Positions 1-5,990 of a stretch of DNA of 6,425 nucleotides are shown one piece after another (within the stretch, counting starts at the first letter, position 1; each line of letters begins with the position of its first letter). The notes below the pieces were generated by a model, which was not told where the DNA came from, did not search any database, and was given only the letters and a program-made list of their open reading frames with translations. Source of the stretch: JANYIP01 sp031394045 (GTDB taxonomy: Bacteria > Actinomycetota > Actinomycetes > Prado026). Location of the stretch: contig JANMWN010000016.1 in assembly GCA_031394045.1 (NCBI GenBank), positions 1-6,425 on the forward strand, written 5' to 3'. The position numbers and the translations under genes were made by a program.

Positions 1-363
1 GGCGGCGGCTCCGGCGTGGTGCCGCTGATGTCGATGCTTCGGCACCATCGCGCCGCCGGGCTGACGGTGCCCTTGCACCTCGTCGTCTCGGTGCGTACGC
101 CCGACGACCTGCCCTTCGCCGACGAGTACGGCCCCGAGACCACGCTCGTCTACAGCCGGCGTGCCCCCGACGGCTGGCCTCGACCTGCCGGACGGATCGA
201 CGCCGCGACGCTAGAACCGTTGGTAGCGCCCATGCTCTCGGTGGGCGCGACCGCGTACGTCTGCGGGTCGGCCGGGTTCGCCGAGGCCACCTCGCAGCTG
301 CTGGTCGACCTCGGCGCGCCGGCCGGGTCGATAAGGGTCGAGCGCTACGGCCCCACCTCCTGA
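1..363 (+). CDS. FAD/NAD(P)H oxidoreductase of the ferredoxin-NADP reductase type, C-terminal part
   Basis: The frame is open from the first base to TGA at 361-363, so the gene begins outside the window; about 120 residues remain. It opens with GGGSGVVPLMSMLRHH, the glycine-rich pyrophosphate-binding loop of the NAD(P)H domain in the ferredoxin-NADP reductase superfamily. Near the end it has YVCGSAGFAEA, the family's C-G-(P/S)-x-x-F motif that lines the nicotinamide site, and it closes with IRVERYGPTS, the usual E-R-(F/Y)-G tail. No 2Fe-2S ferredoxin domain follows, so this is a reductase without a C-terminal iron-sulfur cluster. Such proteins pass electrons from NAD(P)H through flavin to a partner. 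In actinobacteria similar short reductases often lie beside molybdopterin sulfite-oxidase-like enzymes, but the upstream neighbour cannot be seen here. Family assignment is strong; substrate and partner are unknown. Confidence 0.85.
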   Translation, partial: GGGSGVVPLMSMLRHHRAAGLTVPLHLVVSVRTPDDLPFADEYGPETTLVYSRRAPDGWPRPAGRIDAATLEPLVAPMLSVGATAYVCGSAGFAEATSQLLVDLGAPAGSIRVERYGPTS

Positions 364-385
364 CCGGGTGGGTCAGGCGGTCGTC

Positions 386-1360
386 TCAGCTCGGGTAGCC
401 GGCGGCGTGTAGAGCCGCGAAGGCCGCCAGGTCCGGCACCGGCTCGTCGACCGTGTACACGGACTGCAGCCCGAGCAGCTCGAGGACCTCGCGCGAGCGG
501 GCCCGGTCCTCGGCGTCGACGCGGGTGGTCCAGGACGAGACGCGGTCGGCCCCGGTCTTGACCGCGGAGTCGGCGCGCGACAGGTGCGACGGGCGGTCGA
601 GAGCAGTGTCGAGGGCAGCATCGGGCTCCTGGCCGACATGGCGGAGAACCCGCTCGGCCTGCGCGCGAGGCTGGAGGATCAGACCTTCGTACGTGACCGC
701 GAGCACCTCTTCGGGCGAGGACATGCGCAGCGCGACCAGCATCTCGATCCCGGCCTGCGCGACCGCGCGGGCAAAGGGGTCGGTCAGGCCGGCCAGGTAG
801 GTCGCCTGGTCAGGAGTCAGGTGGTCGCGCACCAGGTTGGGCTGGACCAGGGCGTCGGCCAGGTGGTCCGACCAGCCGAGCTCGCGACGGGACGAGGCGA
901 CGCCGAGCGGGTGCCGGACCAGCAGGACGACGGGCATCCCGGGGAACCGGTCGACCAGCCAGGGCACGAGCAGGTTGGCCCTGATCTCCTTGACCAGCCG
1001 CCTTCGTGCCACTACGACGTGGTTCAGGTGGTCGGCCCACGGGTTGCGCATCCGCCCCGTGAGGATTCGCGTCATGGGCTCGACGTAGCGAGGGTCGTCG
1101 TCGTCTCGGCGCAGGTACTGACCGTTGCCGAACACGCGGGCAGCAGGTACGCGATCGCCGCGCAGCGGTTCGAAGATCACCCGGTGGTCGTGGTTGCGGT
1201 CGATGACCTCGCCGACCCAGGTGGTTCCAGACCGAGCGCTGCCGAGCAGGAGCACCGTGTCGCGATGACTGGGCGCGAGATCCACGTACGCCAACGACTT
1301 CAGCCGCCAGCGCGCGTCGATCCCGAACCGCCGGGCGCGACCTGTGAGTGAGCTGCTCAC
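386..1360 (-). CDS. Sulfotransferase family protein (PAPS-dependent)
   Basis: A 324-residue protein starting at GTG (1358-1360), with GGAGGA at 1371-1376 ten bases upstream. Residues 36-48 read VLLLGSARSGTTW, the 5'-phosphosulfate-binding loop that holds PAPS in sulfotransferases. Residues 144-158 (VVLLVRHPLGVASSR) give the second PAPS site: R149 and S156/S157 match the Arg and Ser that bind the 3'-phosphate. Lys124 and the later TYEGLILQP and SSWTTRV segments fit the C-terminal half of the family. It should move a sulfuryl group from PAPS to a hydroxyl or amine on a carbohydrate, lipid or small molecule; the acceptor cannot be read from the sequence. There is no signal peptide or membrane segment, so it is probably cytosolic. 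It follows the broken propeller gene on the same strand after 95 bp and converges on the oxidoreductase with 22 bp between stops. I see no terminator hairpin in that gap. Confidence 0.88.
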   Translation of the reverse strand: MSSSLTGRARRFGIDARWRLKSLAYVDLAPSHRDTVLLLGSARSGTTWVGEVIDRNHDHRVIFEPLRGDRVPAARVFGNGQYLRRDDDDPRYVEPMTRILTGRMRNPWADHLNHVVVARRRLVKEIRANLLVPWLVDRFPGMPVVLLVRHPLGVASSRRELGWSDHLADALVQPNLVRDHLTPDQATYLAGLTDPFARAVAQAGIEMLVALRMSSPEEVLAVTYEGLILQPRAQAERVLRHVGQEPDAALDTALDRPSHLSRADSAVKTGADRVSSWTTRVDAEDRARSREVLELLGLQSVYTVDEPVPDLAAFAALHAAGYPS

Positions 1361-1370
1361 GCGATCTGCG

Positions 1371-1376
1371 TCCTCC
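1371..1376 (-). promoter_or_regulatory. Shine-Dalgarno site of the sulfotransferase gene
   Basis: GGAGGA on the minus strand lies ten bases before the GTG at 1358-1360. It is the best ribosome-binding match near this start and supports GTG over the internal codons. Confidence 0.65.
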
Positions 1377-1390
1377 GGAATCTGCGACCG

Positions 1391-1424
1391 TGTCTGCGCG
1401 TGCCTACGCGTGCCTGCGCGTGCC
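1391..1424. repeat. 10-bp tandem repeat between propeller and sulfotransferase genes
   Basis: Three adjacent 10-mers, tgtctgcgcg, tgcctacgcg and tgcctgcgcg, followed by a partial tgcc, fill most of this spacer. The copies differ at one or two positions. The array is noncoding on both strands as annotated and lies between two minus-strand genes. It may be a slippage product; a one-helical-turn period would also suit a protein-binding site, but no regulator is indicated. Confidence 0.6.
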
Positions 1425-1455
1425 GCTGGACGCGACTACCGCGCCAAAGTACCAG

Positions 1456-2616
1456 TCAGGGTGCAGGGCTGAACTGTGCGTAGCCCTGCTGCGACCTGGT
1501 CGCCTGGCTGAGCGTGTTCGGGTTGCCGATCTTGGTGAAGTCACCGCCAGCCTGGAGGTGCCCGTCGTCGCTGGCAAGGGCGAACACACCGAGCGGGGAG
1601 TTGACGCCAGGGTTCCACGGGTCGAGGGCGCCGGTACCGGCATCGATCGCCACGAGCTTGTGCCGGGTGGCGAGGTTGGTCGGGCACTTGAAGCCGCTGG
1701 TCGCACCGTCGACCGCCCCGTCGCAGACGTTGTCGAAGTGACCCCCGCCATAGATCACGCCGTCCATGATCGTGATCGCCTGCACACCACCATCAGTCTG
1801 CTGGGTCCACTCACGGGTACCGTCGGCCAGCACGAATGCGCCGATGTGACCGCCCGAACCGTCACCGGCTGCGAACAGCTCCGAGCCGAGGAAGGCGATG
1901 GCGTGCACCGGGGATCCCGGGTGGAACTTCCACGGCAGGGGTGACCCGTCGTCCGTGGTCAGGCGGACGAGGCTCTTCTGCACAGTGGCGCCGTTGATGG
2001 ACAGGAAGTCCCCGCCGACGAAGAGCGAGAGCCCGTCCGGGGCCGGGGTGATGATCCGCACCCGGTCGTCGGCCTGCCGCTGCCAGGGGGTCGAGCACGC
2101 CGGCATAGTCGACGGCAGCCAGCCGCGTACGCAGCTGCCCGTTGACCGCGTCGAAGGTCCCGCCGAAGTAGATCAGCCCGGGGGTCAGCGCGATCGTGTT
2201 CACCTGCTGGTCGGTGGTGGGCGCCCATGGCAGTACCGCACCGGTCGCGGCATCCACCTGTGCGAGGCGGTGCCGGACGATGCCGCTGATCCGGTCGAAG
2301 GCCGCCAGGTGCTGCCAGGTCACCAGGCGGTGTTCGCCGGGGCGCCTGCCGGGCGTACCGCGGTGAACTGCCCGCCGACGTACACCATGTCGCCGATCGT
2401 CACGATCGCGTTCACCCGACCGTTGGCCTGGTACGTGGGGTCGACCCCCAGCGGGAGGTTCGAAGCGGCGAACGCCGGGTTCGTCGAAAGGAGCAGCGCT
2501 CGGACAGCGAGTGCACTCACCGTCACCGTCCGAAGCGCCCGAACAGCGCCGCGACCCACGTGGTGCATTCCTATGATGGCCCTCCCGAGGTCCCCGTTCG
2601 GGCGCACGGTACCCAT
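1456..2616 (-). pseudogene. Secreted beta-propeller-like repeat protein, broken by two frameshifts
   Basis: Three consecutive segments in two frames make one protein. The first (2616 to about 2339) has a signal-peptide-like start: a basic stretch, then VTVSALAVRALLLSTNPAFA with a possible cut after AFA. The second (about 2340-2090) and third (about 2088-1456, TGA) continue the same repeats. Each repeat carries a GG-x-F strand (VYVGGQF, IYFGGTF, LFVGGDF, VIYGGGHF, LQAGGDF) and an LAxxDxxTGxxxPW element (LAQVDAATGAVLPW, LVAIDAGTGALDPW) with a period of roughly 42-63 residues, as in actinobacterial propeller proteins. The first break fits loss of one base in the G4 at 2339-2342 and the second gain of one base in the G5 at 2086-2090; together they restore the original frame. 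ATG 2566-2568 is an alternative start giving a more normal signal peptide. Function is unknown; an extracellular binding role is a guess. Sequencing error is possible. Confidence 0.75.
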
Positions 2617-2745
2617 CCGATCCCCCGGCCACCATGGCTTGACGTACCCATGTTCGGAGCGAGTTCAGCCGCTGACTCCCTGTGGTCGGAGCGGTCCAGG
2701 GCGCGGCGATCGCCTACGCGCGCTGATACCGCCCGCTTGGCCCAT

Positions 2746-2787
2746 ATCGGTGCCAGTTGGCCGGCCTCCGGGCCAACCGGCACCGGT
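2746..2787 (-). terminator. Hairpin terminator downstream of the MATE transporter gene
   Basis: Arms 2749-2762 and 2771-2784 pair over 14 positions with one mismatch (2755/2778), around an 8-base loop. A C-G pair at 2748/2785 and an A-T pair at 2746/2787 extend it. It begins about 25 bases past the MATE stop in the direction of transcription. No U-tract follows on the minus strand, as is common for actinobacterial terminators. Confidence 0.6.
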
Positions 2788-2811
2788 TTCGGCCAACCCC
2801 GACGGCTGCCG

Positions 2812-4182
2812 CTAGGGCAGCGCGACGGGACCGGCGACCAGCCACTTCCCCCCGCGGGTACGCATGATCATGCCGACGCCGCGGACCACCATGAACCCGG
2901 CGAGACCGGCCCACACGCCGCCGATGCCCCAGCCGAAGTGCAGTGCGGCCAGGTTGAGCGGCGCGTAGGCACCCAGGCCGGCGATCAGCGTGATCGTCCG
3001 CAGGAAGCCCACGTCGCCCGCGCCGATGAGTACGCCGTCGAGGGCGAACACCACCCCCGACAGCGGCAGCATCGCGACGAACCAGGGCCACAGGATGCGG
3101 GCCTGGTGCCGTACCTCCTCCGACGAGGTGAAGGCGGCCGGGATCACGTTCCACCCGGCCGCGAAGACCACGGCGAAGGCGATCCCGGCCCAGAGCCCGT
3201 ACCGGGCGACCCGCCAGGCGGTGGCCTGCGCGAACGCCAGGTCGGCCCCGCCGAGCGCCGCACCGACCAGCGACTGCGCCGCGATGGCGAACGAGTCGAG
3301 CAGCAGCGCGACGAACACCCACAGCTCCATACCGATCTGGTGGGCGCCGAGCTGGGCTGAACCCATCCGCGACGCGACACCCGCCGCAGTGAGGAACGCG
3401 ACCTGGAACGCGGCCGACCGCAGGAACAGGTCTCGGCCGACCCCGAGCTGCTGTCGCATCACGGTGCGCTCGGGTCGCAGGCCCTTGGTCGCCTCGCGGC
3501 GCAGCGCCCGCAGGAAGAGCACGGAACCGATCGCCTGCGCGCTGACGTTGGCGATCGCGGAGCCGTTCAGGCCGAGCCCGGCCGGATAGACCAGCAAAGG
3601 TGACACGACGGCCGACAACCCGTTGGCCACCAAAACGATCCGCACCGGGGACCGGGTCTCCTGGACCCCGCGCATCCACCCGTTCCCGGCCAGGACCAGC
3701 AAGATGCCCGGCACCCCGAGGACGGCGATGCGGAACCAGGACTCACCGGCCCGCTGGGCCTCGACGTTGCCACCAGCAAGCAGGCTGGTCATCGGGTGCG
3801 CGAGCACCTCGGACGCGACCACGACCGCGACGCCGAGCAGTGCCGCCAGCCACGAGGCCTGCACGCCCTCGTTGACAGCGGCGGCCCGGTCGCCGGCGCC
3901 GTACCAACGCGCGGCCCGGCCGGTGGTCCCGTACTCGACGAAGGTGCCGACGATGACGACCAGGGTGAGCAGCGAGGCACCGATCCCGAGCCCGGCCAGG
4001 GGCACCGAGCCCAGGTGCCCGACCACGGCCGTGTCGACGAGGACGTAGAGCGGTTCGGCGGCCAGGACGACGAACGCTGATGCGGCGAGGGAGAGCAGGC
4101 GCCGCGTGGAGGCATCGTCGGACGTCGGGGCGGGCACGAGACACATCTTGGCCCGTGTCGATCGTCGTCGCCCCAACAGCAT
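2812..4182 (-). CDS. MATE family efflux transporter, DinF-like
   Basis: A 456-residue, very hydrophobic protein of the length usual for MATE (NorM/DinF) antiporters, which have twelve membrane helices in two six-helix halves. The segment AAEPLYVLVDTAVVGHLG near residues 41-58 is the first-helix signature of the DinF branch. GTFVEYGTTGRAARWYGAGD follows in the loop region after helix 2. The second half shows FLRSAAFQVAFLTAAGVASR and LGAHQIGMELWVF, the matching parts of the internal repeat. It should export cationic drugs or metabolites using a Na+ or H+ gradient; the substrate cannot be predicted. The start is uncertain. ATG at 4180-4182 has no Shine-Dalgarno site and lies inside a perfect inverted repeat, and ATG 4144-4146 or GTG 4135-4137 would give N-termini nearer the family norm. 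It lies 36 bp after the TauE-type gene on the same strand, so the two may be co-transcribed. Confidence 0.9.
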   Translation of the reverse strand: MLLGRRRSTRAKMCLVPAPTSDDASTRRLLSLAASAFVVLAAEPLYVLVDTAVVGHLGSVPLAGLGIGASLLTLVVIVGTFVEYGTTGRAARWYGAGDRAAAVNEGVQASWLAALLGVAVVVASEVLAHPMTSLLAGGNVEAQRAGESWFRIAVLGVPGILLVLAGNGWMRGVQETRSPVRIVLVANGLSAVVSPLLVYPAGLGLNGSAIANVSAQAIGSVLFLRALRREATKGLRPERTVMRQQLGVGRDLFLRSAAFQVAFLTAAGVASRMGSAQLGAHQIGMELWVFVALLLDSFAIAAQSLVGAALGGADLAFAQATAWRVARYGLWAGIAFAVVFAAGWNVIPAAFTSSEEVRHQARILWPWFVAMLPLSGVVFALDGVLIGAGDVGFLRTITLIAGLGAYAPLNLAALHFGWGIGGVWAGLAGFMVVRGVGMIMRTRGGKWLVAGPVALP

Positions 4183-4193
4183 GGATCGACACG
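4154..4193. promoter_or_regulatory. Perfect 10-bp inverted repeat at the MATE gene start
   Basis: cgtgtcgatc (4154-4163) and gatcgacacg (4184-4193) are exact reverse complements, separated by 20 bases. The repeat lies between the TauE-type stop (4219) and the downstream MATE start candidates (4146, 4137), and covers the upstream candidate ATG at 4182. It could be an operator for a dimeric regulator of the transporter, or an RNA stem near the start. No regulator gene is present in the window. Confidence 0.5.
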
Positions 4194-4218
4194 TGCTGAT
4201 CCGCCCGACCCAAAGCCG

Positions 4219-4965
4219 TCAGCGCAGCAGGTTGAGGGCCGCGAGGAAGGTGAAGCCCAGCACCAGCTTCTCGAACAGCTCACGGTCGATGCGATCGATC
4301 ACCAGCCGCCCGACGTACGTACCGAGCAGGACCAGCGGGGCCATCACGACGAGGATGACCTGCGACGAGCCGCTCACCAGACCCAGTGCCACCGTGAACG
4401 GGAGCTTGAACAGGTTGACGGCGAAGAAGAACCACGCGCCGGTACCGAGAAAGGCACGCATCTCGAGCCTGGCACCGAGCAGGTACACCGCCATCACCGA
4501 ACCGCCGGCGTTGGCCACCATGCTGGTGAAACCGGCCAGTGCGCCCGCACCGGTGGTCACCACCCGGCCCGGGGTCGAGGGTGCATCGTCCTTGGCTCGG
4601 CGCTGTCGCCACAAGTGCACCGCGAGGAGCACGAGGATCACCACGCCGATGGTCCGCCGCAGGAGCTGGTCCGTGGCCAGGAGCACGAACGCCACGCCGG
4701 CCAGGACACCGACGACGACCGAGGGCGCCAGCCGCGCGAGGGTCCGCCACTCGACTTCCCTGCGATAGGCGGACACCGCCACCACATCCCCGACCAGGAG
4801 CAGGAGAAGCAACGTCCCCGTCGACTCGCGGGTCGGGAGCACAGCAGCGAACAGCGCGACCGTGATCATCCCGACCCCGCTGATCGCGGTCTTGGCGAAC
4901 CCGGCCAGCAGCGCCCCGACGCCCAGGGCCACCCAGGCCAGCACCGACAGGCTCGCGAGCTGCAC
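4219..4965 (-). CDS. Sulfite exporter TauE/SafE family permease
   Basis: With the GTG start at 4963-4965 the protein has 248 residues, typical of this family of eight-helix permeases built from two repeats. Helix 1 carries GFAKTAISGVGMITVALFAA, the glycine-rich motif of the first repeat. It is followed by LLLLLLVGDVVAVSAYRR and the usual W-x-x-L-x-R-L loop. The second repeat starts with GALAGFTSMVANAGGSVMAV and runs into the NLFKLPFTVALG helix. Family members move sulfite, sulfoacetate or other organic anions across the cytoplasmic membrane; the substrate here is unknown. The frame stays open upstream to an ATG at 5031, but that adds a basic stretch (RPAACGRSASFAKRGRD) with no family counterpart. 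The GTG has GGGAG four bases upstream, so I prefer it. It is divergent from the DUF4262 gene and is the first of a possible two-gene unit with the MATE gene. Confidence 0.88.
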   Translation of the reverse strand: MQLASLSVLAWVALGVGALLAGFAKTAISGVGMITVALFAAVLPTRESTGTLLLLLLVGDVVAVSAYRREVEWRTLARLAPSVVVGVLAGVAFVLLATDQLLRRTIGVVILVLLAVHLWRQRRAKDDAPSTPGRVVTTGAGALAGFTSMVANAGGSVMAVYLLGARLEMRAFLGTGAWFFFAVNLFKLPFTVALGLVSGSSQVILVVMAPLVLLGTYVGRLVIDRIDRELFEKLVLGFTFLAALNLLR

Positions 4966-4992
4966 GTCTCTCCCTCGCTTCGCGAAGCTCGC
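4955..4992 (-). promoter_or_regulatory. Possible stem enclosing the TauE-type ribosome-binding site
   Basis: In the minus-strand transcript GCGAGCT (4992-4986) can pair with AGCTCGC (4961-4955), placing the Shine-Dalgarno site and the GTG (4963-4965) inside the loop. Two self-complementary blocks, gcttcgcgaagc (4978-4989) and gctcgcgagc (4951-4960), offer competing local pairings. This is an RNA-folding suggestion only; GC-rich DNA yields such pairings by chance. Confidence 0.3.
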
Positions 4993-4995
4993 GCT

Positions 4996-5071
4996 CCGTC
5001 CACAGGCTGCCGGTCGCACCGACCTGTCCACAGGGCCCTAGGACATCTTGTCCGACCTAGCCATGTCCACC
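4996..5071 (+). promoter_or_regulatory. Three DnaA-box-like nonamers in the divergent intergenic region
   Basis: ccgtccaca (4996-5004), ctgtccaca (5024-5032) and atgtccacc (5063-5071) lie in the same orientation and match the actinobacterial DnaA box TTGTCCACA at 7, 8 and 7 of 9 positions. No dnaA, dnaN or AT-rich stretch is present, so an origin is not supported. They might be regulatory DnaA sites, sites for another regulator, or chance. Confidence 0.3.
5041..5053. repeat. Small inverted repeat in the divergent promoter region
   Basis: ggaca-tct-tgtcc is a perfect 5-bp inverted repeat with a 3-base centre, about 50 bases before the DUF4262 start. A second one, ggtcg-cac-cgacc, lies at 5012-5024. 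Either could be an operator half-site pair for the divergent genes; both are short enough to arise by chance. I could not identify a convincing promoter for either gene here. Confidence 0.35.
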
Positions 5072-5093
5072 TGACACTCGTGTCCCGACCCGC

Positions 5094-5099
5094 AGGAGG
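5094..5099 (+). promoter_or_regulatory. Shine-Dalgarno site of the DUF4262 gene
   Basis: AGGAGG lies four bases before the ATG at 5104-5106. It decides the start, since the open frame continues far upstream into the region opposite the TauE-type gene. Confidence 0.75.
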
Positions 5100-5103
5100 A
5101 CAC

Positions 5104-5607
5104 ATGTGCTGGATGTGCGACAACCCCGGCATGACCGTCGAGGACTCCCTGGACAGGATGGCCCAGCTTGTCCGCGCGTACGGCTGGGCGATCCAGTACG
5201 TCGAGGGCAGCAAGCACCACGCACCGTGGGCCTACACCCTCGGGCTCACCGCGTGCGGCCTGCCCGAGCTGCTGGTCACCGGCCTGCTCCAGGGCGGGGT
5301 CGACACCTATCTCAACGGGTACGGGGCTCACCTGATGCACGCCGAGCCACCGTTGCCGGGCGAGCGGTTCGCGCTGCGCGGCACCCCCTTGCTCGAGGTC
5401 GTCCAGGTGGCCGAGCCTGACGTGCACATGCCCACAGCCATCGCGCTGTTCGGACCGGACGTACGCGCGCTCCAGCTGGTCCGCAGCGACGATCGCGGGA
5501 AGTGGCCTTGGGACCCCGGCTTCCGCTCCAGCCGATGGCCGCAGCCGGTGCTCGGCCCCCGCGCCCTGTGCGTCCTCGGACAGCGTCCCACCGCCGAGGG
5601 GACCTAG
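5104..5607 (+). CDS. DUF4262 domain-containing protein
   Basis: A 167-residue soluble protein that starts MCWMCDNPGMTVEDSL. The near-N-terminal C-x-x-C, the aspartate after it, and the later AYTLGLTACGLPELLVTGL block are the hallmarks of DUF4262, a family common in actinobacteria whose function is not established. The central part (YGWAIQYVEGSKHHAPWAYT) and the late WPWDPGFRSSRWPQPVL segment also fit. The two cysteines and the adjacent histidines could bind a metal, but that is inference. There is no signal peptide or membrane helix. The start is fixed by AGGAGG four bases upstream and by the family's conserved MCW opening. The gene is divergent from the TauE-type permease with a repeat-bearing gap and converges on the doc toxin gene, overlapping its stop codon by four bases. 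Nothing shows that it belongs functionally to the toxin-antitoxin module. Confidence 0.85.
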   Translation: MCWMCDNPGMTVEDSLDRMAQLVRAYGWAIQYVEGSKHHAPWAYTLGLTACGLPELLVTGLLQGGVDTYLNGYGAHLMHAEPPLPGERFALRGTPLLEVVQVAEPDVHMPTAIALFGPDVRALQLVRSDDRGKWPWDPGFRSSRWPQPVLGPRALCVLGQRPTAEGT

Positions 5608-5610
5608 GTC
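5601..5610. other. Palindrome carrying the stop codons of two convergent genes
   Basis: gacctaggtc is a perfect 10-bp palindrome. Read on either strand it gives ACC TAG, so the DUF4262 protein and the Doc toxin both end in threonine followed by TAG, and the genes overlap by the four bases CTAG (5604-5607). Confidence 0.9.
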
Positions 5611-5990
5611 AAGTGCCGCCCGATCTCGACCGCGAGCTGGGCGACCTCAAGCTCGCCCACGGCGACTGAGCGCACGAGAAGCTCTGCCGTCTCGACCCCG
5701 CACACGATGTCGTGCCCGGCGAGGAGGAGAAAGACCCGGGTGGCCGCCCATGCCAGCCGCTTGTTGCCGTCGACGAGCGGATGGTTGCGCGCCAGCGAGT
5801 GCATCAGGGCCGCCGCTTGAGCCGGCATGGTGGCGTACGCGTACCTGCCCATCACGGTCGTCTGGGGCCGTGCGGCCGCCGAGGCCAGCAGGCCAAGATC
5901 TCTGACGCCCACTCCGTCGATCACGCCTTCGGCGATACTCAGCAGATCATCGACGGTGAGGTAGTCGAGGCCCTCAACTGCGTCGGTCAC
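5604..5990 (-). CDS. doc: Doc (death-on-curing) family toxin, Fic fold
   Basis: A 128-residue protein, the usual Doc length (phage P1 Doc has 126). Residues 70-78 read HPLVDGNKR, the Doc/Fic active-site motif with catalytic His70, Asp74 and the phosphate-binding NKR. The upstream ARPQTTVMG (40-48) and LMHSLARN (62-69) segments and the following LAWAATRVFLLLAGHD helix match actinobacterial Doc proteins. P1 Doc phosphorylates the elongation factor EF-Tu and stops translation; the same activity is inferred here. All core residues are present, so it looks intact. It starts at GTG (5988-5990), which overlaps the antitoxin's TGA by four bases (GTGA). Translation is thus likely coupled and the toxin made after its antitoxin. 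The stop codon is shared in a palindrome with the convergent DUF4262 gene. I see no separate promoter for it. Confidence 0.92.
   Translation of the reverse strand: MTDAVEGLDYLTVDDLLSIAEGVIDGVGVRDLGLLASAAARPQTTVMGRYAYATMPAQAAALMHSLARNHPLVDGNKRLAWAATRVFLLLAGHDIVCGVETAELLVRSVAVGELEVAQLAVEIGRHLT

Noticed and set aside
584..1351. A long plus-strand open frame opposite the sulfotransferase gene
   Set aside because: It is antisense to a gene with clear PAPS-binding motifs, and its translation is rich in D, Q, H and P without any recognizable domain. Such shadows are expected at this GC content.
1391..1424. CRISPR-like array
   Set aside because: Units are 10 bases, directly adjacent and without spacers, so this is a simple tandem repeat.
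2086..2342. Programmed ribosomal frameshifting in the propeller gene
   Set aside because: Two shifts in opposite directions would be needed within 250 bases. No slippery heptamer with a downstream structure was recognized, and a missing half-repeat nearby points to decay instead.
1898..3360. Two long plus-strand frames opposite the propeller and MATE genes
   Set aside because: Their translations are low in hydrophobic residues, rich in R, P, G and H, and show no motif. The minus strand carries the recognizable proteins.
4996..5071. Replication origin
   Set aside because: Only three imperfect DnaA-box-like sites are present, with no AT-rich unwinding region and no dnaA, dnaN or parAB nearby.
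4615..5103. Upstream extension of the DUF4262 reading frame
   Set aside because: The frame is open, but this part is antisense to the TauE-type gene. The AGGAGG at 5094 and the family's MCW start place the real start at 5104.
5041..5103. A sigma-70 promoter for the DUF4262 gene, starting from TTGTCC at 5048-5053
   Set aside because: No acceptable -10 hexamer lies 16-19 bases downstream, so the promoter cannot be supported.
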